Assembly (NCBI GenBank): GCA_036785325.1
Contig: JAXIVH010000012.1
Span: forward strand, 5,987,819 to 6,051,818
Source: Urophycis tenuis
Lineage: Eukaryota; Chordata; Actinopteri; Gadiformes; Phycidae
DNA length: 64,000 nucleotides
Reading direction: 5' to 3'
This document shows positions 1 to 13,809 of this stretch, piece by piece; within the stretch, counting starts at the first letter, position 1, and each line of letters opens with the position of its first letter. The translations under genes and the position numbers were made by a program. A model generated the notes under the pieces. That model did not search any database. It saw only the letters and a program-made list of their open reading frames with translations, and was not told the DNA's origin.

Positions 1-1879
1 CTGAACATATATGAAAACTCAATTTTTTTTGGCAAAGTTGTCAGGCCTGGTGAAAAATTGTATATTCTAGGCATCACGTTCATGTCGCACACTAGGAAAG
101 CCTCTAGGTGGCGCTGTTTATGTGAACCCTCTGTAACGCCTATAACTTCCGCAAAAATTGGCGCACATTCGAAAACGTTACATCTTCGGATGCGGGCAGT
201 CATGCTGCACCTCGCTGTGTCAACGAGTTGTATTTCCGCCTGCCTTCATTTTCGCGCAAAATCGCAAAAACTAAAAAACAGTTTTTACAGCCTCAATCCA
301 TCAGACTTTCTCCGACATGCACGAAATTTGACATGTAGCATGTCCCGACTGAAATATGCAAAAACACCATATAAAGTATGTTGGAATTATCTATAGTTAG
401 CGCGTTACAAAACTTTTAAGATTTGTCAATTTTCTGTAAAAACAGGAAGTGGACCATATCTCCACAATGCTATATTCTTTCGACACCAAATTTTGGTCCC
501 TACCTCGGAATATGTCCTCCATGCTAGCTACCAAATTTCGAGTCATTGCCGCTAGAGGGCGCTCTTTAAAATCAAGAAGTTTATACCTCCATATTGGCAG
601 GTGCTATTAACACAAAACTTGGTAGGCACATACCTCAGGGCTCCCTGAGGCAGGGGTTAAAAGGACACAAAAATTCTGCCACGGGATGGTGCTCTAAAAT
701 CAGCGTAAATCACTGTGCAAACACCATAATAGTTATGAATATGAAATTCACAGGACACGTGTATACCTCTGCCAAAACCTCACTTACCAAAAATCGTGCT
801 TGTCGTGGTAATAGCGCCCCCTATAGGCTTTAAAAACGACAGCCCCGACACCACGTTTCACCTACATGTATAAAACTCGGTAGGCGCGTTAACCAGGCCC
901 AGACCTACAAAAAAGCCTCTTGGACCGATACCCGTTAACCCACCGGAAGTCAGATATTTGCCTTCAAAGTTGCGAAATTTTGCGATTTTTGCATCCTATT
1001 TGAATGAACTCCTCCCAGGGGATTGATCGGTTGGGCTTCAAAATTTTTGTGTAGGTTCAGAACGTGGGACTTGACAAAAGTTGTGCTATTTGGGACTCTA
1101 GCTCAAAGGGCATGGCCACAGCGTTCCTTCAAAATCGGCCATAATCCATTTTTTTGCCTTTTTCCAAGACACCGACTTTAACCGATATGTTTGAAACTCG
1201 GTATGGATGTTACCCTGGGCTAGCCCTACAAAAAAGCCTCTTGGACCGATGCCGAAAAACCCACCGGAAGTCAGATATTTTCATTTTAATTTTTGCAATT
1301 TTCGATTTTCGCGTCCTATTTGAACGAACTCCTCCCAGGGGATTTGTCGCTTGGGCTCTACATTTTTTGGGTGGATTCAGAACATGATTCTCACCAAAAG
1401 TTGTGCTATTTGCGACCCTACCTCAAAGGGCGTGGCCACGGCGTACCGTCAAAGTCGGCCATAATCAATTTTTTCACTTTTTCCACGACACCGAGTTTCA
1501 CCGATATGTATAAAACTCGGTGGGCTTGTTGATCAGGCCTAGCCCTACAAAAAAGCCTCTCGGACCCATGCCAAAAAACCCACCGGAAGTCAGATATTTT
1601 CATTTTAATTTTTGCCATTTTCGATTTTCGCGTCCTATTTGAACGAACTCCTCCCATGGGATTTGTCGCGTGGTCTCCAAATTTTTTGGGTAGATTCCTT
1701 GTGCAAAAGACAACCTGTCACCAGACCATCTACCTGAACGACGACCTGTCACGACACCATCAACTCGAACGACGACCTGTCACGACACCATCAACGTGAA
1801 CGACGACCTGTCACGACTTCATCCACTTGAACGACGAACTGTCACGACTTCGTCCACGTGAACGACGAACTGTCACGTT
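1..1879 (+). repeat. Long unit 1 of the array (left end cut by window)
   Basis: It begins about 50 bp inside the head module. Subrepeats carrying AAAAAAGCCTCTTGGACC (or the variant CTCGGACC) start near 909, 1229 and 1544. The unit ends in the 31 bp minisatellite and passes directly into the TTA-rich start of the next head, without the terminal palindrome. Confidence 0.8.
1704..1879. repeat. 31 bp minisatellite (unit tail)
   Basis: A 31 bp period built on CGACCTGTCACGACACCATC is repeated five to six times with a few substitutions (CAACTCGAA, CAACGTGAA, CCACTTGAA). The same module closes the other long units. Confidence 0.85.
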
Positions 1880-3907
1880 ATTATTATTATTATTATTTCG
1901 GGGAACTTTGACGTTGATTTGCACTACCTGAACATATATGAAAACTCAATTTTTTTTGGCAAAGTTTTAGGGCCTGGTGAAAAATTATATATTTTAGGCA
2001 TCCCGTTCATGTCACACACTAGGAAAGCCTCTAGGTGGCGCTGTTTATGAGCAATGTCTGTAACGCCTATAACTTCCGCAAAATTTGGCGTACATTCAAA
2101 AACGTTACATCTACAGATTCGGGCAAACGTGCTGCACCTCGCTGTGTCAACGTGTTGGGAGTCCGCCTGCCTTCGTTTTCGCGCAAAATCGCAAAAACTA
2201 AAAAACAGCGTTTACAGCCTAAATCCATCAGGCTTTCTCCGATATGCACGAAAATTGACATGTAGCATGTCCCGACTGAAATATGCAAAAACACCATATA
2301 AAGTATGTTGAAATTATCTATAGTCAGCGCGTTACAAAACTTTAAAGATTTGTCAATTTTCTGTAAAAACAGAAAGTGGAGCATATCTCCACAATGCTAT
2401 ATTCTTTCGACACCAAATTTTGGTCCCTACCTCGGAATATGTCCTCCATGCTAGCTACCAAATTTCTGGTCATTGCCACTAGAGGGCGCTCTTTAAAATC
2501 AAGAAGTTTATATCTCCATATTGGCAAGTGCTATTAACACAAAACTTGGTAGGCACATACCTCAGGGCTCCCTGAGGCAGGGGTTAAAAGGACACAAAAA
2601 TTCTGCCACGGGATGGCGCTCTAAAATCAGCATAAATCACTGTGCAAACACCATAATAGTTATGAATATGAAATTCACAGGACACGTGTATACCTCTGCC
2701 AAAACCTCACATACCAAAAATCGTGCTTGTCGTGGTAATAGCGCCCCCTATAGGCTTTAAAAACGACAGCCCCGACACCACGTTTGACTTACATGTATAA
2801 AACTCGGTATGCCCGTTAACCAGGCCCAGACCTACAAAAAAGCCTCTTGGACCCATACCCGTTAACCCACCGGAAGTCAGATATTTGCCTTCAAAGTTGC
2901 GAATTTTTGCGATTTTCGCATCCTATTTGAACGAACTCCTCCCAGGGGATTTGCCCGTTGGGCTCCAAATTTTTTGGGTAGATTCAGGAGATGGGTCTTA
3001 CCAAAAGTTGTGCTATTTGCGACTCTACCTCAAAGGGCGTGGCCACGGCGTTCCGTCAAAATCGGCCATAATCCATTTTTTGCCTTTTTCCAAGACACCA
3101 ACTTTAACCGATTTGTTTGAAACTCGGTATGGATGTTAACCTGGCCTAGCCCTACAAAAAAGCCTCTTGGACCCATGCCATAAAACCCACCGAAAGTCAG
3201 ATATTTTCGTTTCAATTTTTGCCATTTTCGATTTTCGCGTCCTATTTGAACGAACTCCTCCCAGGGGATTTGTCGCTTGGGCTCCAAATTTTTGGGGTAG
3301 ATTCAGAACATGATTCTAACCAAAAGTTGTGCTATTTGCGACCCTACCTCAAAGGGCGTGGTCATGGCTTTCCTTCAAAGTCGGCCATATTCAATTATGT
3401 CGTTTTTATACTCATGTTTGTGAACGAACTCCTCCCATGGAATTTTTCCGTTCTGCTTAAAAATTGGTCAGTGCATTTAAAACGTGGTTCTTAACTAAAG
3501 TTGTGCTATTTGCGACCCTACCTCAAAGGGCGTGGTCATGGCTTCCCGTCAAAATCGGCCATATTCAATTATTTCGTCTTTTATACCCATGTTTGTGAAC
3601 AAATTCCTCCCAAGCGATTTTTCCGTTCTGCTTCAAAATTGGTCAGTGCATTTGAAACGTGGTTCTTAACTAAAGTTGTGCTATTTATGGCTCTACCTCG
3701 AAGGGCGTGGCCAGGGTGTGCAGTCAAAGTCGGCCATACCGCACAGTGCGTGGACAGCCACAAACGAGAACCTGTCACGCCATCCTTGAGCAAACGACGA
3801 CCTGTCACGACTTCATCCATGTGAACGACAAACTGTCACGACGCCATCCACGTGCCGACGAGTCAATTTTTACGGCGAGGTCCCCCCAAATGTCCCGCGG
3901 GACATTA
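1880..3907 (+). repeat. Long unit 2 of the array
   Basis: A complete unit from TTA-rich start to terminal palindrome (TGTCCCGCGGGACA at 3891-3904). Its distal part holds a second subrepeat type of ~183 bp (3375-3740) with TCGGCCATATTCAATTAT and TTTTTCCGTTCTGCTT. The 31 bp tail is shortened to about three copies. Confidence 0.8.
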
Positions 3908-4388
3908 ATTATTATTATTATTATTATTATTTCGGGGATCTTTGACGTTGATTTGCACTATCTGAACATATACGAAAACTCAATTTTTTTTGGCAAATTT
4001 GTCAGGCCTGGTGAAAAATTTTATAATCTATGCGTCACGTCCATGTCGCACACTAGAAAGGCCTCTAGGTGGTGCTGTTTTTGACCAAAATTCGTGAACG
4101 CTAATAACTCCAACAACTCCTGCAAGGATTGTCGCACATTCAAAAACTTTATATCCACTCATGCGGGCAAACATGCTGCACCTCGGGATCTAGGTCACGC
4201 CCACTTCCGCCTGACTTTTTTTTTTTCTACAACGCAAAAACGCAAAAAAAGTGTGTCTGCAGCTTCTAATCATGGGGCTTTCTCCGATTCGCACGAAACT
4301 CAACATGTAGCATCCCACGACTGAACCATGACAAAATGTCATATGAAGTATGTTGAAATTCTCTATAGTTAGCGCGTTATAATTTTTT
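3908..4388 (+). repeat. Short head-only unit, divergent
   Basis: It starts in (ATT)n and follows the head module for about 430 bp, but is the most divergent head in the array (for example GACCAAAATTCGTGAACGC where others have TCTGTAACGCC). It stops at CAGCGCGTTATAA-like sequence where the next unit begins. Confidence 0.7.
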
Positions 4389-6410
4389 TTTATTATTATT
4401 TCAGGGATCTTTGACGTTGATTTGCGCTATCTGAACATATATGAAAACTCAATTTTTTTTGGCAAAGTTGTCAGGCCTGGTGAAAAATTGTATATTCTAG
4501 GCATCACGTTCATGTCGCACACTAGGAAAGCCTCTAGGTGGCGCTGTTTATGAGCAATGTCTGTAACGCCTATAACTTCCGCAAAATTTGGCGCACTTTC
4601 AAAAACGTTACATCTACGGATGCGGGCAATCGTGCTGCACCTCGCTGTGTCAACGAGTTGTATTTCCGCCTGCCTTCATTTTCGCGCAAAATCGCAAAAA
4701 CTAAAAAACAGTTTTTACAGCCTCAATCCATCAGACTTTCTCCGATATGCACGAAACTTGACATGTAGCATGTCCCGACTGAAATATGCAAAAACACCAT
4801 ATAAAGTATGTTGGAATTATCTATAGTTAGCGCGTTACAAAACTTTTAAGATTTGTCAATTTTCTGTAAAAACAGGAAGTGGACCATATCTCCACAATGC
4901 TATATTCTTACGACACCAAATTTTGGTCCCTACCTCGGAATATGTCCTCCATGCTAGCTACCAAATTCCGAGTCATTGCCACTAGAGGGCGCTCTTTAAA
5001 ATCAAGAAGTTTATTCCTCCATATTGGCAAGTGCTATTAACACAAAACTTGGTAGGCACATACCTCAGGGCTCCCTGAGGCAGGGGTTAAAAGGACACAA
5101 AAATTCTGCCACGGGATGGCGCTCTAAAATCAGCGTAAATCACTGTGCAAACACCGTAATAGCTATGAATATGAAATTCACAGGACACGTGTATACCTCT
5201 GCCAAAACCTCACAGACCAAAAATAGCGATTGTCATGGTAATAGCGCCCCCTATAGGCTTTAAAAACGACAGCCCCGACACCACGTTTGACTTACATGTA
5301 TAAAACTCGGTATGCCCGTTAAGCAGGCCCAGACCTACAAAAAAGCCTCTTGGACCCATACCCGATAACCCACCGGAAGTCAGATATTTGCCTTCAAAGT
5401 TGCGAATTTTTGCGATTTTTGCTTCCTATTTGAACGAACTCCTCCCAGGGGATTAGCCGGTTGGGCTTCAAAATTTTTGTGTAGGTTTAGAACGTGACTC
5501 TTGAGAAAAGTTGTGCTATTTGGGACTCTACCTCAAAGGGCGTGGCCACGGCGTTCCTTCAAAATCGGCCATAATCCATTTTTTGCCTTTTTCCAAGACA
5601 CCAACTTTAACCGATATGTTTGAAACTCGGTATGGTTGTTACGCTGGCCTAGCCCTACAAAAAATCCTCTTGGACCCATGCCAAAAAACCCACCGGAAGT
5701 CAGATATTTCCGTTTTAATTTTTGGCCTTTACGATTTTCGCGTCCTATTTGAACGAACTCCTCCCAGGGGATTTGTCGCTTGGGCTCCAAATTTTTTAGG
5801 TGGATTCAGAACATGATTCTCACCAAAAGTTGTGCTATTTGCGACCCTACCTCAAAGGGCGTGATCATGGCTTTCCTTCAAAGTCGGCCATATTCAATTA
5901 TGTCGTTTTTATACCCATGTTTGTGAACGAATTCCTCCCATGGGATTTTTCCGTTCTGCTTCAAAATAGGTCAGTGCATTTGAAACGTGGGTCTTCACTA
6001 AAACTGTGCTTTTTGCGACCCTACCTCAAAGGGCGTGGTCATTGGTTTCCTTCAAAATCGGCCATATTCAATTATTTCGTCTTTTATACCCATGTTTGTG
6101 AACAAATTCCTCCCAAGGGATTTTTCCGTTCTGCTTCAAAATTGGTCAGTGCATTTGAAACGTGGTTCTTAACTAAAGTTGTGCTATATACGGCTCTACC
6201 TCGAAGGGCGTGGCCAGGGTGTGCAGTCAAAGTCGGCCATACCGCACAGTGCGTGGACAGCCACAAACGAGAACCTGTCACGCCATCCTTGAGCAAACGA
6301 CGACCTGTCACGACTTCATCCATGTGAACGACGAACTGTCACGACGCCATCCACGTGCCGACGAGTCAATTTTTACGGCGAGGTCCCCCCAAATGTCCCG
6401 CGGGACATTA
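4389..6410 (+). repeat. Long unit 3 of the array
   Basis: Same order of modules as unit 2, with the terminal palindrome at 6394-6407, followed by a short linker and a very long (TATC)n tract. Confidence 0.8.
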
Positions 6411-6443
6411 AACAAATTTAGATATATCTATCAATCAATCAAT

Positions 6444-6711
<268 letters not shown>

Positions 6712-6745
6712 AGGGACCGAGCCTGTGAAACAGGACGAGGTCCCT
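6712..6745. repeat. Hairpin motif AGGGACC...GGTCCCT, copy 1
   Basis: Outer arms AGGGACC and GGTCCCT pair, and inner arms CCTGT and ACAGG pair around GAA. It lies immediately after the (TATC)n tract, the place expected for a 3' terminal hairpin of a rolling-circle-type element. Confidence 0.75.
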
Positions 6746-6766
6746 TTTGAAATTGATTCGTTTATT

Positions 6767-6801
6767 AGGGACCGAGCCTGTGAAACAGGACGAAGGTCCC
6801 T
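6767..6801. repeat. Hairpin motif AGGGACC...GGTCCCT, copy 2
   Basis: Same double stem as the copy 22 bp upstream, with one extra A before GGTCCCT. It is followed by TATTGTAATTGGTTCG, then by another head. Confidence 0.75.
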
Positions 6802-6825
6802 ATTGTAATTGGTTCGTTTATTTAT

Positions 6826-7440
6826 TATTATTTCTAGGGACTTTGACGCTGATTTAAACCCCCTGAACATATACGAAAACTCAATTTTTTTTGGCAAACT
6901 TTTAGGGCCTGGTGAAAAATTTTATATTCTAGGCGTCCCGTTCATGTCGCGCACTAGTAAAGCCTCTAGGTGGAGCTGTTTACGCGCATTCTCTGTAACG
7001 CCTGTAACTTCCGCAGAATTTGGCGTACAATCAAAATCGTGACATGTACGGATGCGGGCAATCGTGCTGCAACTTCCGGTCTCTGGTAGCTGTGTGTCCG
7101 CCTGCCTTTATTTCCGCGCAAAATCGCAAAAACTAAAAAAAAAAAATTTATAGCCTTAATGTATGACGCTTTCTTCGATATAAACGAAACTTGACATATA
7201 GCATGGACAGACTGTACCATGAAAAAACACCATATAAAGTATGATGAAATTTTCTATAGTCAGCGCGTGATGATTTTTTTTTTATTTGTCAATTTTCTGG
7301 AAAAACAGGAAGTGGACCATATCTCCACAATGCTATATTCTTTCGACACTAAATTTTGGTCCCTATCTCGGAATATGTCCTCCATGCAATCTACCAAATT
7401 TCTGGTCATTGCCACTAGAGGGCGCTCTTTAAAATCAAGT
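6826..7440 (+). repeat. Short head-only unit
   Basis: A head module of ~600 bp that ends at GCGCTCTTTAAAATCAAG, where long units continue into AAGTTTATACC. The next head starts there through (TTA)n. Confidence 0.75.
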
Positions 7441-7880
7441 TATTATTATTATTATTTCGGGGATCTTTGACGTTGATTTGCACTATCTGAACGTATATGA
7501 AAACTCAATTTTTTTTGGCAAAGTTTTAGGGTCTGGTGAAAAATTTTATATTTTAGGAGTCCCAAACATGTCGCGCACTAGGAAAGCCTCTAGGTGGAGC
7601 TGTTTATGCGCAATCTCTGTAACGCCTATAACTTCCGCAAAAGTTGGCGCACATTCAAAAACTTTATATCTACAGATTCGGGCAATCGTGCTGCACCTTA
7701 ATGTCTCTTGGAGGTCTCAGTCCGCCTGCCTTCATTTTCGCGCAAAATCGCAAAAACTAAAAAACAGTTTTTACAGCCTCAATCCATCAAACTTTCTCCG
7801 ACATGCACGAAATTTGACATGTAGCATTTCCCGACTGAAATATGCAAAAACACCATATAAAGTATGTTGGAATTATCTAT
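7441..7880 (+). repeat. Short head-only unit
   Basis: A ~440 bp head that ends at ATTATCTATAGTTA, where long units continue with GCGCGTTAC; the next head begins in the TTA run. Confidence 0.75.
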
Positions 7881-9906
7881 AGTTATTATTATTATTTCAG
7901 GGATCTTTGACGTTGATTTGCGCTATCTGAACATATATGAAAACTCAATTTTTTTTGGCAAAGTTGTCAGGCCTGGTGAAAAATTGTATATTCTAGGCAT
8001 CACGTTCATGTCGCACACTAGGAAAGCCTCTAGGTGGCGCTGTTTATGTGAACCCTCTGTAACGCCTATAACTTCCGCAAAAATTGGCGCACATTCAAAA
8101 ACGTTACATCTACGGATGCGGGCAGTCATGCTGCACCTCGCTGTGTCAACGAGTTGTATTTCCGCCTGCCTTCATTTTCGCGCAAAATCGCAAAAACTAA
8201 AAAACTGTTTTTACAGCCTCAATCCATCAGGCTTTCTCCGATATGCACGAAACTTGACAAGTAGCATGACCCGACTGAAATATAGAAAAGCTCCATATAA
8301 AGTATGTTGAAATTCTCTATAGTCAGCGCGTTATAAAAATTTTAAGATTTGTCAATTTTCTGTAAAAACAGGAAGTGGACCATATCTCCACAATGCTATA
8401 CTCTTTCGACACCAAATTTTGGTCCCTACCTCGGAATATGTCCTCCATGCTAGCTACCAAATTTCGAGTCATTGCCACTAGAGGGCGCTCTTTAAAATCA
8501 AGAAGTTTATACCTCCATATTGGCAAGTGCTATTAACACAAAACTTGCTAGCCACATACCTCAGGGCTCGCTGAGGCAGGGGTTAAAAGGACACAAAAAT
8601 TCTGCCACGGGATGGCGCTCTAAAATAAGCATAAATCACTGTGCAAACACCATAATAGCTATGAATATGAAATTCACTGGACACGTGTAAACCTCTGCCA
8701 AAAGCTCACATACCAAAAATTGCGACTGTCGTGGTAATAGCGCCCCCTACAGGCTTTAAAAACGACAGCCCCGACACCACGTTTCACTTACATGTATGAA
8801 ACTCGGTATGCCCATTGAACCCGTCCATACCTACAAAAAAGCCTCTTGGACCCATACCCGATAACCCACCGGAAGTCAGATATTTGCCTTCAAAGTTGCG
8901 AAATTTTGCGATTTTTGCATCCTATTTGAACAAACTCCTCCCAGGGGATTAGACGGTTGGGCTTCAAAATTTTTGTGTAGGTTCAGAATGTGGGACTTGA
9001 CAAAAGTTGTGCTATTTGGGACTCTACCTCAAAGGGCGTGGCCACGGCGTTCCGTCAAAATCGGCCATAATCCATTTTTTGCCTTTTTCCAAGACACCGA
9101 CTTTAACCGATTTGTTTGAAACTCGGTATGGATGTTACCCTGCCCTAGCCCTACAAAAAAGCCTCTTGGACCCATGCCAAAAAACCCACCGGAAGTCAGA
9201 TATTTCCGTTTTAATTTTTGCCATTTTCGATTTTCGCGTCCTATTTGAACGAACTCCTCCCAGGGGATTTGTCGCTTGGGCTCCAAATTTTTGGGGTAGA
9301 TTCAGAACATGATTCTCACCAAAAGTTGTGCTATTTGCGACCCTACCTCAAAGGGCGTGGTCATGGCTTTCCTTCAAAGTCGGCCATATTCAATTATGTC
9401 GTTTTTATACCCATGTTTGTGAACGAACTCCTCCCATGGAATTTTTCCGTTCTGCTTAAAAATTGGTCAGTGCATTTAAAACGTGGTTCTTAACTAAAGT
9501 TGTGCTATTTGCGACCCTACCTCAAAGGGCGTGGTCATGGCTTCCCGTCAAAGTCGGCCATATTCAATTATTTCGTCTTTTATACCCATGTTTGTGAACA
9601 AATTCCTCCCAAGCGATTTTTCCGTTCTGCTTCAAAATTGGTCAGTGCATTTGAAACGTGGTTCTTAACTAAAGTTGTGCTATTTATGGCTCTACATCGA
9701 AGGGCGTGGCCAGGGTGTGCAGTCAAAGTCGGCCATACCGCACAGTGCGTGGACAGCCACAAACGAGAACCTGTCACACCATCCTTGAGCAAACGACGAC
9801 CTGTCACGACTTAATCCATGTGAACGACAAACTGTCACGACGCCATCCACGTGCCGACGAGTCAATTTTTACGGCGAGGTCCCCCCAAATGTCCCGCGGG
9901 ACATTA
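7881..9906 (+). repeat. Long unit 4 of the array
   Basis: A complete unit with module order as in units 2 and 3. The palindrome is at 9890-9903, followed by linker and (TATC)n. The 31 bp tail is short (about three copies, 9765-9870). Confidence 0.8.
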
Positions 9907-9933
9907 ACCCAATTTAGATATATCAATCAATCA

Positions 9934-12072
<2,139 letters not shown>

Positions 12073-12103
12073 ACCCAATTTAGATATATCAATCCATCCA
12101 TCC

Positions 12104-12171
<68 letters not shown>
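12104..12171. repeat. (TATC)n microsatellite, ~68 bp
   Basis: Shortest of the three TATC tracts, again directly after a unit end and before a TTA-rich head start. Confidence 0.95.
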
Positions 12172-12173
<2 letters not shown>

Positions 12174-12420
12174 ATTATTATTATTATTATTTCGGGGAAG
12201 TTTGACGTTGATTTGCACTATCTAAACATATATGAAAACTCAATTTTTTTTGGCAAACTTTTAGGGGCTGGTTTGTTATTAGGGACCGAGCCTGTGAAAC
12301 AGGACGAGGTCCCTATTGTTTTTGTTATTTGGGGATCTTTGACGTTGATTTTAACCCCCTGAACATATACGAAAACTCAATTTTTTTTGACAGAGTTATC
12401 ACACCTGGTGAAAAATTATT
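12172..12420 (+). repeat. Two truncated heads flanking a third hairpin (array right edge)
   Basis: A ~90 bp head fragment is followed by the AGGGACC/GGTCCCT hairpin (12281-12314) and a second ~100 bp head fragment. That fragment breaks off at GGTGAAAAATTATT, where the odorant-receptor duplication begins. Confidence 0.75.
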
Positions 12421-12423
12421 TAT

Positions 12424-13165
12424 TAATCATTAGATCCACATATCTCTTTACCGGCTGCAACTTGTGCCTGTCCTCTGAACAGGTCAGTCATTTTGGCACA
12501 TTTGTCAGCATCTTCTTCCAGCGCCCTTCTTCTTTAAACCTGGCCTTTTCGGCTCCTCCTGGCCTTTTTCTGCTCTCCATAACCAACGACACTGGTCGCG
12601 TTTCTGTTCCCTCATCTGTTACCAGTACCGCTAAATAAAAGCTTTAAGAGACGCTTTAGGAGATGATAAATTAATGGTCAAAGTTATTTTTCCCCACTCA
12701 AGCGGCCCAAAAGACATTTGAGAACGGAGCGGCCCACCAGGAAACCTCCAGAACCTCCCGATGACCACCCCGGGCCTGCACTGTAACACTGACCGTAGAG
12801 CGCAGCCACGGCTCACTGACAGCAACACTGACAGCATGTTTGCAGACACACACGCACACCTGCGTAAACCTGCTGTATACTTTAACTTTATTGTGCTATC
12901 ATGAGATAATGTAGGCTATGCTGGCGCTGTGCCAGCCTCATATTGCATCAGGAGAACCGGGTCACTTTAGCGTTCCGACGTGCTTTTGTCGGAACTCGGG
13001 ACAAGAGCCTCAAAATCGGGACGTCTGGTCACCCTATGTTACTGTCAGCTCAGGCTTTATCGGTGCAGCAAGGCCTAATTGGGTTTGCAGCCAAGGTAGG
13101 CCAGATAGTTTGTGATAACAGCATTAAAACACATCTCCTACCCTTTGGAGTATTGCTCAGGGATT
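12424..13165. other. Non-coding part of duplication copy A, left of Rex3
   Basis: Closely matches 23456-24326. It contains short open frames in both copies, but none carries a known domain. The phrase GGGACGTCTGGTCACCCTAT (13019-13038) is the end of a dispersed repeat; a related, inverted version lies near 22637. Confidence 0.6.
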
Positions 13166-13177
13166 ATGTCCAGTCAT
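13166..13177. repeat. Target-site duplication of Rex3 copy 1 (left)
   Basis: ATGTCCAGTCAT here is repeated at 16534-16545. It is present once, uninterrupted, at the matching place in copy B (24327-24338). Confidence 0.92.
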
Positions 13178-13809
13178 CCATCCATCCATACATATCCTCC
13201 GCTTATCCGGGGTCGGGTCGCGGGGGCAGCAGCCTGAGGAGAGAAGCCCAAACTTCCCTCTCCCCAGCCACTTCGTCCAGCTCTTCCGGGGGGGATCCCG
13301 AGGCCTTCCCAGGCCAGCCGAGAGACATAGTCCCTCCAGCGTGTCCTGGGTCTTCCCCGGGGCCTCCTCCCGGAGGGACGTGCCCGGAACACCTCCCCAG
13401 GGAGGCGTCCAGGAGGCATCCTCACTAGATGCCCGAGCCACCGCAACTGGCTCCTCTCGATGCGGAGGAGCAGCGGTTCTACTCTGAGCCCCTCCCGGAT
13501 GACCGAGCTTCTCACCCTATCTCTAAGGGAGAGCCCGGACACCCTGCGGAGGAAACTCATTTCGGCCGCTTGTATTCGCGATCTCGTTCTTTCGGTCACT
13601 ACCCACAGCTCGTGACCATAGGTGAGGGTAGGAACGTAGATTGACCGGTAAATCGAGAGCTTCGCCTTTAGGCTCAGCTCCTTCTTCACCATGACGGACC
13701 GGTGCAGAGCCCGCATCACTGCCGACGCTGCACCGATCCGTCGGTCAATCTCCCGCTCTATCCTCCCCTCACTCGTGAACAAGACCCCGAGATACTTGAA
13801 CTCCTCCAC
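13174..13809 (-). pseudogene. Rex3 ORF, C-terminal part after frameshift (211 codons)
   Basis: Continues the Rex3 protein after the 7 bp deletion with EEFKYLGVLFTSEGR and ends in the arginine-rich C-terminal domain, including QLRWLGHLVRMPPGR and GRRPRGRPRTRW. A second lesion is an extra G in a run of seven (13288-13294), where copy 2 has six. It shifts the last ~35 codons, so the natural stop is missed and the frame runs through the GGAT tail to a stop inside the flanking duplicated target (13174-13176). With two frameshifts this copy cannot make the full enzyme. Confidence 0.85.
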